From Dehalococcoidia bacterium (GTDB taxonomy: Bacteria; Chloroflexota; Dehalococcoidia; UBA2979): DNA of 9,431 bases. Under the pieces are notes generated by a model. It did no database searches and was not told the origin of the DNA. It saw nothing but the letters and a program-made list of their open reading frames with translations. The stretch spans positions 1-9,431 of the forward strand of contig JABIST010000341.1 in NCBI GenBank assembly GCA_018700215.1, read 5' to 3'. Of the stretch, positions 1 through 7,581 are shown one piece after another (within the stretch, counting starts at the first letter, position 1; every line of letters begins with the position of its first letter). A program made the position numbers and the translations under genes.

Positions 1-2682
1 CCAACGCCGAGAGCGACTGCTACCACACAACCGATGCCAGATGAGGCGAGGTTGGTTCCGCTGGTTGAGATCGATGTGCCGGATGAGTGTCTGCTCTTCA
101 GCGACATCCTGATCTCGCCGGAATATGGCACAACGATCAGAGCCGTCGAGCAGCTGAATGTCCGACTACGCGCGACCGGGTGTGGGATGACGGCGTTCTC
201 ATCGATCGACGATAACGATCGGCTGGTGCTGGAGTGGCGCAGTGAGGACGACCCGGCTCTGACGGCAGAGGTGCGGCTGAGTTACGACGCGGGGGTCAAT
301 GAGTGGGTGGGCAGGACGCGATTCGCGGAGCCTGGTGTCTGGGTAACCGCAGACACGACCGGCAGTGCGAGTCAGGTGTTGGTTGAGTGGAGTAGCTACG
401 CCACCGAGTCGATCTTGCCGTGGAGCCTGGAGGGGGTCCCTCGACACCTCTGGGTGCTGACAAGCGATGGCAACTGGGAGCGACGGTGGACCTCTTCGCA
501 ATCCGGTCTCGCATGGCTGCGAGACCCGGATCGGGTGGTGTTCGTTCAGCGCCGCGGTGGCACGAACGTACTGATGCTTGGGGACATCGAGGGTAATTCG
601 ATCGAGCCGCTGTTCGAGGTGGGGTCCCAGGAGAACGAACTGGGGGGCGGGCTGTCCGGGGCGTTCGAGCCGCTCGAGCAGAACCAGGCGGCGCATATCG
701 CAGGGGCGCCGGATGGGCGCGCAGCGGTGGTGTGGTGGAAAGATGGCGTGCACATCCAATCACGGCTGGTCTCGGCGAGTGGACGGGTGAGCGTGCTGGA
801 GTTGGGCACACCTCGGCTGGCCAGTTTCGCGTGGTCGCCCACATCCGAGCTGTTGTTGGCGCTGACCCCCGACGAACTGCTGGCGCTGTCGCCGGGGGGT
901 GGGGTGCGAGCGCGGCGTGAGCTCGGGACGTTGCCGCAACCGACGGTGATCTGGGCTCCGGACGGCAGCTACGCGCTGGCTGTGTACACGCAGGGTCCGA
1001 TGAGTCGCATCGAGCGGTTCGACCCGATGACACTTGCATTCGAAACCGTGTTCGACGGTGGTGTGAGGCTGACCGGGGACGGGGCGGCGTCGATCAGCCC
1101 CGACGGACGGCTGGCAATGTCGTGGTGGGACGGCGATGTAGGCGGAGCGGTGACGATTGGAGTGGTTGATGCTGACGCGCTGATTGGGACTGAACCACTT
1201 GCGCACGCGATCGGGACGATCGAGACGAACGGGGCTGCTTCGGACTTCGGAGGGCTGTCCTGGTCGCCGACTGGCGATGCGGTGGCTTTCGCCGGTACAG
1301 GGCTGGTGCTCACGGAAGGGCTCGTGCCTGCGTTGTCCGCAGTGGGTCTGATCGAGGTGGCGAGCGGCAAGATTCGAGAGCTGGCGGTCTCGAAAGGGCA
1401 CTACACGGCCGGTAACGACGGGTTGATCTGGTCGGTTGATGGAGCAGAGATTCTCGCGAGATGGCAACCCTGTCTCAACTGCCCGAGCACCGTACAGAAT
1501 TGGGATGCGGTGGATGTGGGATCAGGGGAGTTGGTCGGAGAGATCGAGGTCTGGGCGGGAACCAGTGTGGGCTGGCCATTGGGCACGACGCTGGCCCTGA
1601 ACGGGTTAGAGGTGCTCGATTCAGCCGGTAAGACGCTGGGAGTGATAGACCCGGCCGATGCCCGACTGCTGGGGGTTACCCACGCACGATCACCGGACGG
1701 AGATCGGATGGTGGTTCCGCTGTCGCCGGGGACAGGAACTCACATCTACGCGACAGGAGGTGACGCACACGAGCTGACCGCGCTCGGGAGTTTCGACGCA
1801 GAACTAGAGATCGCCTCGATGCTCGGTATCGAATACACAGTAGTTCGCGATGAGGAAGGTTGGGTACGCGTAACACTTGCGGATGGGACCGAGGCACCGT
1901 ACGTCGCCTCGGCGATCGGTGGTGAGGGAGCGGAGTTCGCGCCGTCGCCGTCTGGGAGGCTTGCGCTGAGCCTAGACAGCAGCGGATTCACGTTGCTGGA
2001 CGCGCTCGTACCGGAGTCTGATGCACTGCCAGCACGGCAGGTGTGGCCTATCGGGTTGGGAGAGCGGCGTGGCGCAATCTCCTGGTCCGCAGACGAGTCT
2101 CGATTCGTGGTCGCAGGTACCGAAGCGGTGGCGGTGATCGACGTGAGGTCTGGGACCGCCGTGGTCTATCCGGTGGACTCGATGGACGTCGGACTCGATC
2201 CGAGCGCTCAGTCAGGTCAGCCGCTGGTCGCATCGTGGGGAGTAGACGGTACGTCGGTATTGTTCGCGACACGCGAGGCGCTTTGGCAACTGGACACGGA
2301 GACTGGCCAGGCAAGTCTAATCGCGAGCGCACCTCGGCCGGGTGGGTTCACCTCGGGCACGGTGCTATCGGCGGCGCCGGATGGGAGCGCGATGGCGGTG
2401 GGGACGGCGTTCGGAGTGTTCGTGCCGGAAGCCGGTGGCGAGTGGCGGCTGATCAGCAGGGTTGGGATGCCAGCGATCGGTGGTGAACTGCACTGGTCAG
2501 GGGATGCTTCGCGGCTGGCGTACGCGGGGGCGATGGCGAGCGGGCGGCCCTACGGAGTGGTTGAGGTGGCAGTAGCCGAGGGGCAGCCGCGACTGATCAC
2601 GTTCGGCGGCGCGGCCCAGCAGGTGCTGGGATGGCTGGACGACGGCCGGATCGTCTACGTGTACCGGGTGACGACTGACTAG
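1..2682 (+). CDS. Beta-propeller (WD40/TolB-like) repeat protein, 5'-partial
   Basis: The frame ending with TAG at 2680-2682 is open to the first base of the window. An ATG sits at 34, but the codons before it read PTPRATATTQP, a linker typical of exported lipoproteins, so the true start is probably upstream. From the ATG the protein has 882 residues. About thirteen spaced blade motifs of the W/S-P-D-G type are visible, near residues 220, 262, 304, 352, 406, 463, 549, 633, 681, 732, 777, 818 and 863. Examples are FAWSPTSELL, WAPDGSYALAV and SWSPTGDAVAF. This number suggests two tandem six- or seven-bladed propellers after a beta-rich N-terminal domain of about 130 residues. A CLNC pair (codons 1471-1482) lies between blades and could form a disulfide or bind metal. 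No catalytic residues were recognised. Propellers of this kind usually bind proteins or ligands; the partner is unknown. The coding assignment is very secure, the function is not. Confidence 0.88.
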   Translation, partial: PTPRATATTQPMPDEARLVPLVEIDVPDECLLFSDILISPEYGTTIRAVEQLNVRLRATGCGMTAFSSIDDNDRLVLEWRSEDDPALTAEVRLSYDAGVNEWVGRTRFAEPGVWVTADTTGSASQVLVEWSSYATESILPWSLEGVPRHLWVLTSDGNWERRWTSSQSGLAWLRDPDRVVFVQRRGGTNVLMLGDIEGNSIEPLFEVGSQENELGGGLSGAFEPLEQNQAAHIAGAPDGRAAVVWWKDGVHIQSRLVSASGRVSVLELGTPRLASFAWSPTSELLLALTPDELLALSPGGGVRARRELGTLPQPTVIWAPDGSYALAVYTQGPMSRIERFDPMTLAFETVFDGGVRLTGDGAASISPDGRLAMSWWDGDVGGAVTIGVVDADALIGTEPLAHAIGTIETNGAASDFGGLSWSPTGDAVAFAGTGLVLTEGLVPALSAVGLIEVASGKIRELAVSKGHYTAGNDGLIWSVDGAEILARWQPCLNCPSTVQNWDAVDVGSGELVGEIEVWAGTSVGWPLGTTLALNGLEVLDSAGKTLGVIDPADARLLGVTHARSPDGDRMVVPLSPGTGTHIYATGGDAHELTALGSFDAELEIASMLGIEYTVVRDEEGWVRVTLADGTEAPYVASAIGGEGAEFAPSPSGRLALSLDSSGFTLLDALVPESDALPARQVWPIGLGERRGAISWSADESRFVVAGTEAVAVIDVRSGTAVVYPVDSMDVGLDPSAQSGQPLVASWGVDGTSVLFATREALWQLDTETGQASLIASAPRPGGFTSGTVLSAAPDGSAMAVGTAFGVFVPEAGGEWRLISRVGMPAIGGELHWSGDASRLAYAGAMASGRPYGVVEVAVAEGQPRLITFGGAAQQVLGWLDDGRIVYVYRVTTD

Positions 2683-2742
2683 CGACCCGCGGTACCTGCC
2701 CGCCTGGACAGCCTTCACACTGGCAGTCTGTGGCAGGATCAC

Positions 2743-3954
2743 ATGGTGAACGAACCAGAGTCCCCACAGTCTCAATCACCAGACACGGCATCGGCAGATA
2801 CGGCGACCGCTGGGATGCTGGCGCTGGTGGACGACGTCAGCCGCGCGGTTTCGGAAGAAGCCGGGGCAGCTGATGGTCCGCGGATGTGCCAGCGGGTGGT
2901 GGACGCAGTGGGCGACGCCTTCGATCTACCAACCGGGTGGGTCTACCTCTTCGACCGTGACACCGGAGAGCCGAGGCTGGCAGCGGCACGAGGATTGCCG
3001 CCGGTCTTCCAGGAGGAGCCGGACCGTTGGGAGGGTGTCTGCTGGTGCGTGGAGCTGCTGCTGACGCCGCATGGGCCAGATGATCCAGCGGGCAACGTGG
3101 ACCGGATCAGATGTTCTCGATTGCAGGGAATCGCGACTGGTGAGGCGGCCGGCATCACTCATCACACCTCGGTCCCGCTGACCGCAGCCGGACGGCGGGT
3201 AGGGGTGATGAACGTGGCGCGGGCCGACTGGCAGCCCGTGGATGAGCCAGACCTGGCGGTGCTGACGATGATCGGACGGCTGCTGGCGGTGGGGGTGGCT
3301 GGACTGCAGGTGCAGGATGGCGTGATCGCAGCAGCGCTCGCAGCCGATCGAGTGAGGGTGGCGCAGGAGTTACATGACACAACGATGCAGGCGCTCACAG
3401 GAGTGACGCTCAACCTGGATGTGGCGGCGACGCAACTGGAACGCGACCCAGAGGCGGCGGCCGAGCGACTGGAGCGAGGCGCGCAGCTCGCGCAGCAAGC
3501 GCTGGATGAGACGCGAGCGGCGATCGATGGGCTGCATATTCGGGCGGCGGAGAGCGGAGGGCTGGCCGCAGCGGTAGGGCGTGTTGCCGATGAGTTCACC
3601 CGGACGTACGGGATCCCGGTCGTGCGCGAAATCACCCTCGACACATCTCCGCTACCGCCGGCGCTGGAGCATGGGTTGCTACGGGTGGTCTCGGAGGGTT
3701 TGCACAACGTGGTCAAGCACGCAGAGGCGACCGAGGCGCGAATCGTGCTGCGCCGGAGAGGGCAACGGGTGAGTCTGATCCTTGAAGACAACGGGCGCGG
3801 GTTCGAACCGTCGCATGCGGAAGCGACGCCGCATGGGTACGGGCTGCAGAGTATGCGCATCAGGGTGCGGCTACTGGGTGGACGCTTTCGGTTGAAGACG
3901 GCGCCGGGTGCGGGGACGCGAGTTGAGGTGAGCCTGGGAATCGATGGTGGCTAG
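2743..3954 (+). CDS. GAF-domain sensor histidine kinase (HisKA_3, NarL/DesK class)
   Basis: This 403-residue kinase has no signal peptide or membrane helix, so it should sense a cytoplasmic signal. Residues about 25-185 form a GAF domain with C49, a CWC motif (C100, C102), C124 in a CSR motif and the pair H140-H141, ending in the GAF-typical VGVMNVA. A HisKA_3 dimerisation segment follows, with the phospho-accepting histidine H211 in QELHDTTMQAL. The ATPase domain has the N-box HNVVKHA (N322), DNGRGF (349-354) and a GYGL G-box (365-368). The H-box and ATPase type are those of kinases that partner NarL/LuxR-type regulators, and such a regulator follows with an 11-base overlap, so the two are co-translated. 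The start at 2743 is preceded by AGGA (2735-2738), four bases away. The signal is not known; the cysteine and histidine pattern suggests an Fe-S, metal or redox input by inference. Confidence 0.93.
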   Translation: MVNEPESPQSQSPDTASADTATAGMLALVDDVSRAVSEEAGAADGPRMCQRVVDAVGDAFDLPTGWVYLFDRDTGEPRLAAARGLPPVFQEEPDRWEGVCWCVELLLTPHGPDDPAGNVDRIRCSRLQGIATGEAAGITHHTSVPLTAAGRRVGVMNVARADWQPVDEPDLAVLTMIGRLLAVGVAGLQVQDGVIAAALAADRVRVAQELHDTTMQALTGVTLNLDVAATQLERDPEAAAERLERGAQLAQQALDETRAAIDGLHIRAAESGGLAAAVGRVADEFTRTYGIPVVREITLDTSPLPPALEHGLLRVVSEGLHNVVKHAEATEARIVLRRRGQRVSLILEDNGRGFEPSHAEATPHGYGLQSMRIRVRLLGGRFRLKTAPGAGTRVEVSLGIDGG

Positions 3955-4582
3955 CGTGACCGCGAAGAGACGCGTGGTGGTGGCGGACGATCACCCGGTG
4001 GTGCGGGATGGGATCGTCGCGCTGGTGGATGCCGGTGGATTCGACGTGGTGGGCGAGGCGGAGGACTCGGAGCGGGCAATCGCGGTGTGTGAGGTGCGGC
4101 GACCGGAGTTGCTGCTGTTGGATTATGAGTTGCCGCCGGGGGACGCACCTGCGGTGATTTCCGCAGTACGAGAACAGCTACCGGAGCTACGAATCCTGGT
4201 GTTCACCGCGTTTCACGACGTGGAGCGAGCACGGATAGCGCTGGAGGCGGGCGCGGACGGATTCGTCACGAAGGGACTCCGCGGTCCGGCGCTGATTGAG
4301 GCGCTCAATCGGGTGCTGGCGGGCGAGCGGATGGTCGCACCGGAGATCGAACGACTGCTGGGGGAGAAGCCTGAGCAGGTTCGCCCACCATCAGAACGGC
4401 AGCGCGCGGTGGTTGAGGCGGTCGCAGCCGGGGCGACGAATCGAGAGATCGCGGAGCAGCTCGGGATTACTGAGCGGACGGTGAAGTACCACCTACGGGC
4501 GGTGTTCGATCGCCTCGGCGTGTCGAATCGAGCGGAGGCAGTGGCGCGGGCGTCGGAGGCGGGGTGGCTGCGCGGGGAGTGA
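3944..4582 (+). CDS. NarL/FixJ-family response regulator (REC + LuxR HTH)
   Basis: This 212-residue protein has a receiver domain at about 10-125. The acidic pair D15-D16, phospho-acceptor D60 (LLLLDYELP), switch threonine T88 (LVFTAF) and conserved K110 (FVTKG) are all present, so it should be phosphorylatable. A LuxR-type helix-turn-helix follows at about 147-210, with the recognisable stretch GATNREIAEQLGITERTVKYH and the dimer helix VFDRLGVSNRAEAV. It is a DNA-binding transcription factor driven by the kinase encoded just upstream. The ATG at 3944 lies inside the kinase gene, and a GTG at 3956 just after the kinase stop would give a protein four residues shorter. Both keep the whole receiver domain. 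The target promoters cannot be told from this window. The stop codon at 4580-4582 abuts a strong hairpin. Confidence 0.95.
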   Translation: MVASVTAKRRVVVADDHPVVRDGIVALVDAGGFDVVGEAEDSERAIAVCEVRRPELLLLDYELPPGDAPAVISAVREQLPELRILVFTAFHDVERARIALEAGADGFVTKGLRGPALIEALNRVLAGERMVAPEIERLLGEKPEQVRPPSERQRAVVEAVAAGATNREIAEQLGITERTVKYHLRAVFDRLGVSNRAEAVARASEAGWLRGE

Positions 4583-4621
4583 GCGTCGCCGGGCCCTCGC
4601 AGTGAGGACTCGGCGACGCTC
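4581..4621. terminator. Perfect 11-bp inverted repeat, probable bidirectional terminator
   Basis: GAGCGTCGCCG (4581-4591) is exactly complementary to CGGCGACGCTC (4611-4621), leaving a 19-base loop that contains a further CCTC/GAGG pairing. It starts within the stop codon of the response regulator and ends 20 bases before the stop of the convergent small secreted protein gene, the classic place for a shared terminator. There is no clear T-tract on either side, so it may act as a GC-rich hairpin terminator or an mRNA 3'-end stabiliser rather than a canonical intrinsic terminator. Confidence 0.65.
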
Positions 4622-4641
4622 CAGTCATCGGGCGCTAGTTC

Positions 4642-4959
4642 CTAGCCCCAGATCGCCGTGTAGTCGGTGTCCCCTGGGCTGGCATAGTCGCCGTGCGGGC
4701 CCTCGGTTCCATCCGAGTTCGTCGCGTTCGTCGGAACAGTGACGTCCGGGCCAATAACGGTGAAGAACGGATCTGCGTCAGGGAAGCCCGCTTGATCGAT
4801 ATAGGTAATCCCGGAGCCGCCGTTCACGCCGGCCTGACCACCGAGGACTGGGCAAATGAACCCGTCGGTCGTCTCGGGCGGGGCCGCTGACGCAACGCCG
4901 GTCGTGGCTGCGACGAGCAGCGCCGCCGCGCCGAATCCTGCGATCAGTTTCTTCTTCAT
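4642..4959 (-). CDS. Small secreted acidic protein, unknown function
   Basis: This 105-residue protein begins with a textbook Sec signal peptide: MKKK, a hydrophobic core (residues about 5-20) and an ASA-A cleavage site near residue 26. The mature part of about 80 residues has one cysteine (FICPVLGG), a glycine/asparagine-rich stretch and roughly eleven Asp/Glu, but no lysine or arginine, so it is strongly acidic. The start ATG at 4959 is set by GAAAGGA (4968-4974) with eight bases between AGGA and ATG. It is single-copy in its operon, convergent with the response regulator and divergent from the SDR gene. The lone cysteine argues against an internal disulfide and could mediate dimerisation or cofactor binding; it is not in a lipobox, so this is not a lipoprotein. 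No known family was recognised. The export call is secure, the role is open. Confidence 0.88.
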   Translation of the reverse strand: MKKKLIAGFGAAALLVAATTGVASAAPPETTDGFICPVLGGQAGVNGGSGITYIDQAGFPDADPFFTVIGPDVTVPTNATNSDGTEGPHGDYASPGDTDYTAIWG

Positions 4960-4967
4960 ACTGTGGT

Positions 4968-4974
4968 TCCTTTC
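4968..4974 (-). promoter_or_regulatory. Shine-Dalgarno of the small secreted protein
   Basis: Read on the minus strand this is GAAAGGA, eight bases before the ATG at 4959-4957. It is a strong ribosome binding site and supports this short gene being real and well translated. Confidence 0.75.
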
Positions 4975-5087
4975 ATCGGACCTTGCTGATGAAGCGAGAT
5001 TGGCAGCGAGTTCTGACGGAAGTGCTACAAAGATTGCGTTGTCGGACCGATCCAGTGGCCGACGTTCCGAGGAAGCCTGGAGGCCTG

Positions 5088-5840
5088 ATGTCCGACCTGT
5101 TCGATATGACCGGCAAGGTGGCGTTGATCACAGGTGGGAGCCGAGGGCTGGGACGCTCGATGGCGCTCGGATTTGCCGAGCACGGGGCGGATGTCGTGAT
5201 CGCGAGTCGCAGTCAGGAATCGTGTGATGCGGCGGCGGCTGAGGTGCGGGCGCTGGGTCGCCAGGCGCTGGGATACGCGTGCCATGTGGGGCACTGGGAC
5301 GAGTTGGGTGAGCTCGTCGATGCTGCGTACGAGCGGTTCGGCCGCATCGATGTGCTGGTGAACAACGCTGGGATGTCGCCGCTGTACCCCTCGTTGGATC
5401 AGGTGAGCGAGGAGCTGTTCGACAAGATCGTAGGGGTGAACCTGAAGGGGCCGTTCCGGCTCAGCGCACTGGTGGCGAAGCGGATGATGGAGGGCGAAGG
5501 CGGCTCGATCATCAACGTGTCCAGCACAGCGGCTGTGAACCCAAGTCCCAACTCCGAGCCCTACGGAGCAGCGAAGGCCGGAATTAACTCGCTGACGAAA
5601 TCGATGGCGGCTGCCTACGGCCCGACGGTGCGTGTGAACTGCATCCAGGCCGGGCCGTTCCTCACGGACATTTCGAAGGCGTGGGACCTCGAGGCGTTCA
5701 ACGAACGGGCGAAGACGACGATCCCGCTGGAGCGTGGCGGAGAACCAGACGAGGTAGTGGGAGCGGCAGTCTATCTGGCGAGCGCCGCCTCCAGCTTCAC
5801 GACTGGAGCCATCCTGGCGGTGGATGGCGGGTCACGCTAG
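5088..5840 (+). CDS. SDR-family NAD(P)-dependent oxidoreductase
   Basis: This is a 250-residue classical short-chain dehydrogenase/reductase. It has the cofactor motif TGGSRGLG (residues 15-22), NNAG (92-95), N118, catalytic S146, Y159 and K163 (YGAAK), and the usual C-terminal VDGG ending. R19 and R41 after beta-strand 2 favour NADP(H). The N-terminal phrase resembles gluconate 5-dehydrogenase and 3-oxoacyl-ACP reductase relatives, but SDR substrates cannot be read from sequence alone. An in-frame ATG exists at 4983; the start at 5088 is chosen because SDRs normally begin 8-15 residues before the glycine motif and because GGAGG (5079-5083) lies just upstream, though only four bases away. The gene ends 19 bases before the convergent ABC ATPase gene, and no terminator is visible in that gap. 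It shares a 128-bp divergent spacer with the secreted protein gene, in which no convincing promoter was found. Confidence 0.93.
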   Translation: MSDLFDMTGKVALITGGSRGLGRSMALGFAEHGADVVIASRSQESCDAAAAEVRALGRQALGYACHVGHWDELGELVDAAYERFGRIDVLVNNAGMSPLYPSLDQVSEELFDKIVGVNLKGPFRLSALVAKRMMEGEGGSIINVSSTAAVNPSPNSEPYGAAKAGINSLTKSMAAAYGPTVRVNCIQAGPFLTDISKAWDLEAFNERAKTTIPLERGGEPDEVVGAAVYLASAASSFTTGAILAVDGGSR

Positions 5841-5859
5841 GGAGCGGACACTCGATCAG

Positions 5860-6882
5860 CTACCAGCTCACGAGCCCGCGGGGGTCGATCTCGATCGTTA
5901 CGACTGCACCTACCTCGAACGACCGAATCACCTCGATCGGCAAGTCAGCTGCGATGCGAGCGCCATCGAGATCGAGGAGCAGGCGCCCTCGACCGTGTGC
6001 ACCTTGTACAGCGACGATTGAGGCGTCCCCGCGGTAGACGCTCTTCACCTCGGTAGCGTCGCTCACGAGTCGGACTGCGGAGGGGCGGAGCGCGATGTCG
6101 CTCGCGGACGTGGGGATTGCAGCGGCGGCGGTCACGGCGGTGGGGAGCTGCATCGCCTCGATGAGGGAGTACCCGAGAAACGACGCAACGGCGGGCGTAA
6201 GCGGACGTTCGAGTACCACCTCGACGGTGCCGTGCTGGGCGACGTTGCCATCGAGCAGCACCGCGACGCGGTCGGCGAGGAGCTGGGTCTCGCTGAGGTC
6301 GTGAGTGACGAGGAGCGTGGTGGTGGCTTCGTCAGCGAGGAGCGTGCGTAGCTCGCCGACAAGTTCGGCACGTGTGCCGGAGTCGAGCGATGAGAACGGC
6401 TCGTCGAGGAAGAGCAGGCGTGGCTCGACAGCGAAGGCGCGAGCCAGGGCGACACGCTGCGCCTCCCCGCCGGAGAGTGTGTGTGGCAACGCCTCGGCCA
6501 GGTGCGCAACGCCGAGCCGGGCAAGCCAGTGATCAGATCGAGCGCGTCGATCGGTGCGCGGCACCTCGTGAAGTGCGAGCGCGGTCTCGATGTTGCGACG
6601 AGCGGACATATCGAGCAGCGCCGGCTCCTGGAAGACGGTGGCAGTGAGGCGACGCTGTCGCACGCGGGCTCGACCGTCCAGCGCCGGCTCGTCGAAGAGC
6701 GCGACCTGCCCTTCGGCGAGGTCCAGCAGCAGTGCTCCGGTCAGCAGGAGGGTCGACTTGCCAGCACCGTTTGGACCGAGGAGGGCGAGCGTCTCTCCTT
6801 CGGTGACATCGAGCGCTGGGACGCGCAGCACCTCACGAGGGCCGCGGCGCACACGGATGTCGCGAAATGTGAGGGCGGTCAT
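5860..6882 (-). CDS. tupC: ABC transporter ATPase with C-terminal TOBE-like domain (tungstate/molybdate type)
   Basis: This 340-residue ATPase is the motor of the oxyanion importer encoded with it. Visible motifs are Walker A GPNGAGKST (36-44), Q-loop TVFQEP (Q85), signature LSGGEAQRVALARA (136-149), Walker B LLFLDEP (D160, E161), the D-loop SSLD and the H-loop H194 (VTHD). After about residue 235 there is an extra region of about 100 residues with ALRPSAVRLV and a beta-rich end resembling the TOBE domains of ModC and related ATPases, which can bind molybdate or tungstate. This makes it longer than a bare TupC-type subunit. Its ATG overlaps the permease stop as ATGA (6879-6882), so it is translationally coupled. 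It is the last gene of the operon. The symbol rests on the neighbouring TupA and TupB; molybdate or dual specificity is possible. Confidence 0.87.
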   Translation of the reverse strand: MTALTFRDIRVRRGPREVLRVPALDVTEGETLALLGPNGAGKSTLLLTGALLLDLAEGQVALFDEPALDGRARVRQRRLTATVFQEPALLDMSARRNIETALALHEVPRTDRRARSDHWLARLGVAHLAEALPHTLSGGEAQRVALARAFAVEPRLLFLDEPFSSLDSGTRAELVGELRTLLADEATTTLLVTHDLSETQLLADRVAVLLDGNVAQHGTVEVVLERPLTPAVASFLGYSLIEAMQLPTAVTAAAAIPTSASDIALRPSAVRLVSDATEVKSVYRGDASIVAVQGAHGRGRLLLDLDGARIAADLPIEVIRSFEVGAVVTIEIDPRGLVSW

Positions 6883-7577
6883 CGACGGTGTGCCCGCTGC
6901 TGAACGGTGGTGAGCACAGCGGCGATCACAATAATGAAGGCGAGCAAGATGAAGCCGAGCGCGAGGGCTGAACCGAATTGACCTTTGCTGACCTCGAGCA
7001 CGGCAGCGGTGGTGAGCACTCGCGTTTCGCCGGCAAGGTTGCCACCGACCATCATCGACGCCCCAACCTCGGAAACCACGGCACCGAAACCGGCCATCAC
7101 TGCAACCAGGAGCGGGAGGCGGGCCTCGCGGACGATCAGCCAGAGGTACTGGCGCTGATTCGCTCCCATCGCCCGGATCTGCAGGTGGAGCGCCGGCGGG
7201 AGCGCCATCACCGCAGCCGCTGTGATGGCCACAATAATCGGTGTCGCGATCACCGCCTGAGCCAGAATGATCGCGGCCGGCGTGTAAATCAGACCCAGCC
7301 CACCCAGTGGCCCCGATCTCCAGAGCAGGATACTGACGACCAGTCCGGCGACCACAGGCGGTGTGCCAGTGCCAGCATTGGCGAGCGCCACGAACGAGCG
7401 CTGGCCCGGGAACCGCGCAAGCGCAAGGCCCAGACCGATCGGAAGTCCGACCAGCAGCGCCACCAGCGTCGATGTTCCAGTGATCGCAGCGGTGCGCAGC
7501 GTGATGCCGTAGACATCGTTGTCACCAGTGCGAAGCAGTCGCCAGGCCTCGGTGATCGCCTCTGCGATCAGGTCCAT
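6879..7577 (-). CDS. tupB: Tungstate-type ABC transporter permease
   Basis: This 232-residue protein has about five hydrophobic segments (roughly 28-54, 66-86, 100-126, 155-175 and 202-226). Between the third and fourth lies the cytoplasmic coupling loop expected of binding-protein-dependent permeases (about 133-156, starting QIRAMGA). The phrase VSEVGASMMVGGNLAGETRVLTTA (in parts, residues 168-191) is the conserved signature of TupB-like permeases, which form a homodimeric channel in the cytoplasmic membrane. The start ATG at 7577 follows the binding-protein stop by only four bases, with no strong ribosome binding site, so translation is probably coupled. The end overlaps the ATPase start by four bases. 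Family membership is firm; tungstate over molybdate is inferred from the binding protein. Confidence 0.9.
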   Translation of the reverse strand: MDLIAEAITEAWRLLRTGDNDVYGITLRTAAITGTSTLVALLVGLPIGLGLALARFPGQRSFVALANAGTGTPPVVAGLVVSILLWRSGPLGGLGLIYTPAAIILAQAVIATPIIVAITAAAVMALPPALHLQIRAMGANQRQYLWLIVREARLPLLVAVMAGFGAVVSEVGASMMVGGNLAGETRVLTTAAVLEVSKGQFGSALALGFILLAFIIVIAAVLTTVQQRAHRR

Positions 7578-7581
7578 CGAG

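Noticed and set aside
296..1467. Long open frames on the minus strand across the propeller gene
   Set aside because: They are rich in Arg, Pro and Ser with no family likeness, and lie antisense to a clear repeat protein; they are shadows of a high-GC gene.
2714..2738. Possible hairpin (CACACTGG / CAGTCTGTG) between the propeller gene and the kinase
   Set aside because: The pairing is interrupted and there is no T-tract; too weak to call a terminator.
3162..3860. Minus-strand ORF of 232 residues across the histidine kinase
   Set aside because: Serine/alanine-rich low-complexity antisense of the conserved kinase domains; no plausible domain.
4983..5087. Earlier ATG for the SDR gene
   Set aside because: It would add 35 residues before the cofactor fold, unlike normal SDRs, and the ATG at 5088 has a GGAGG just upstream.
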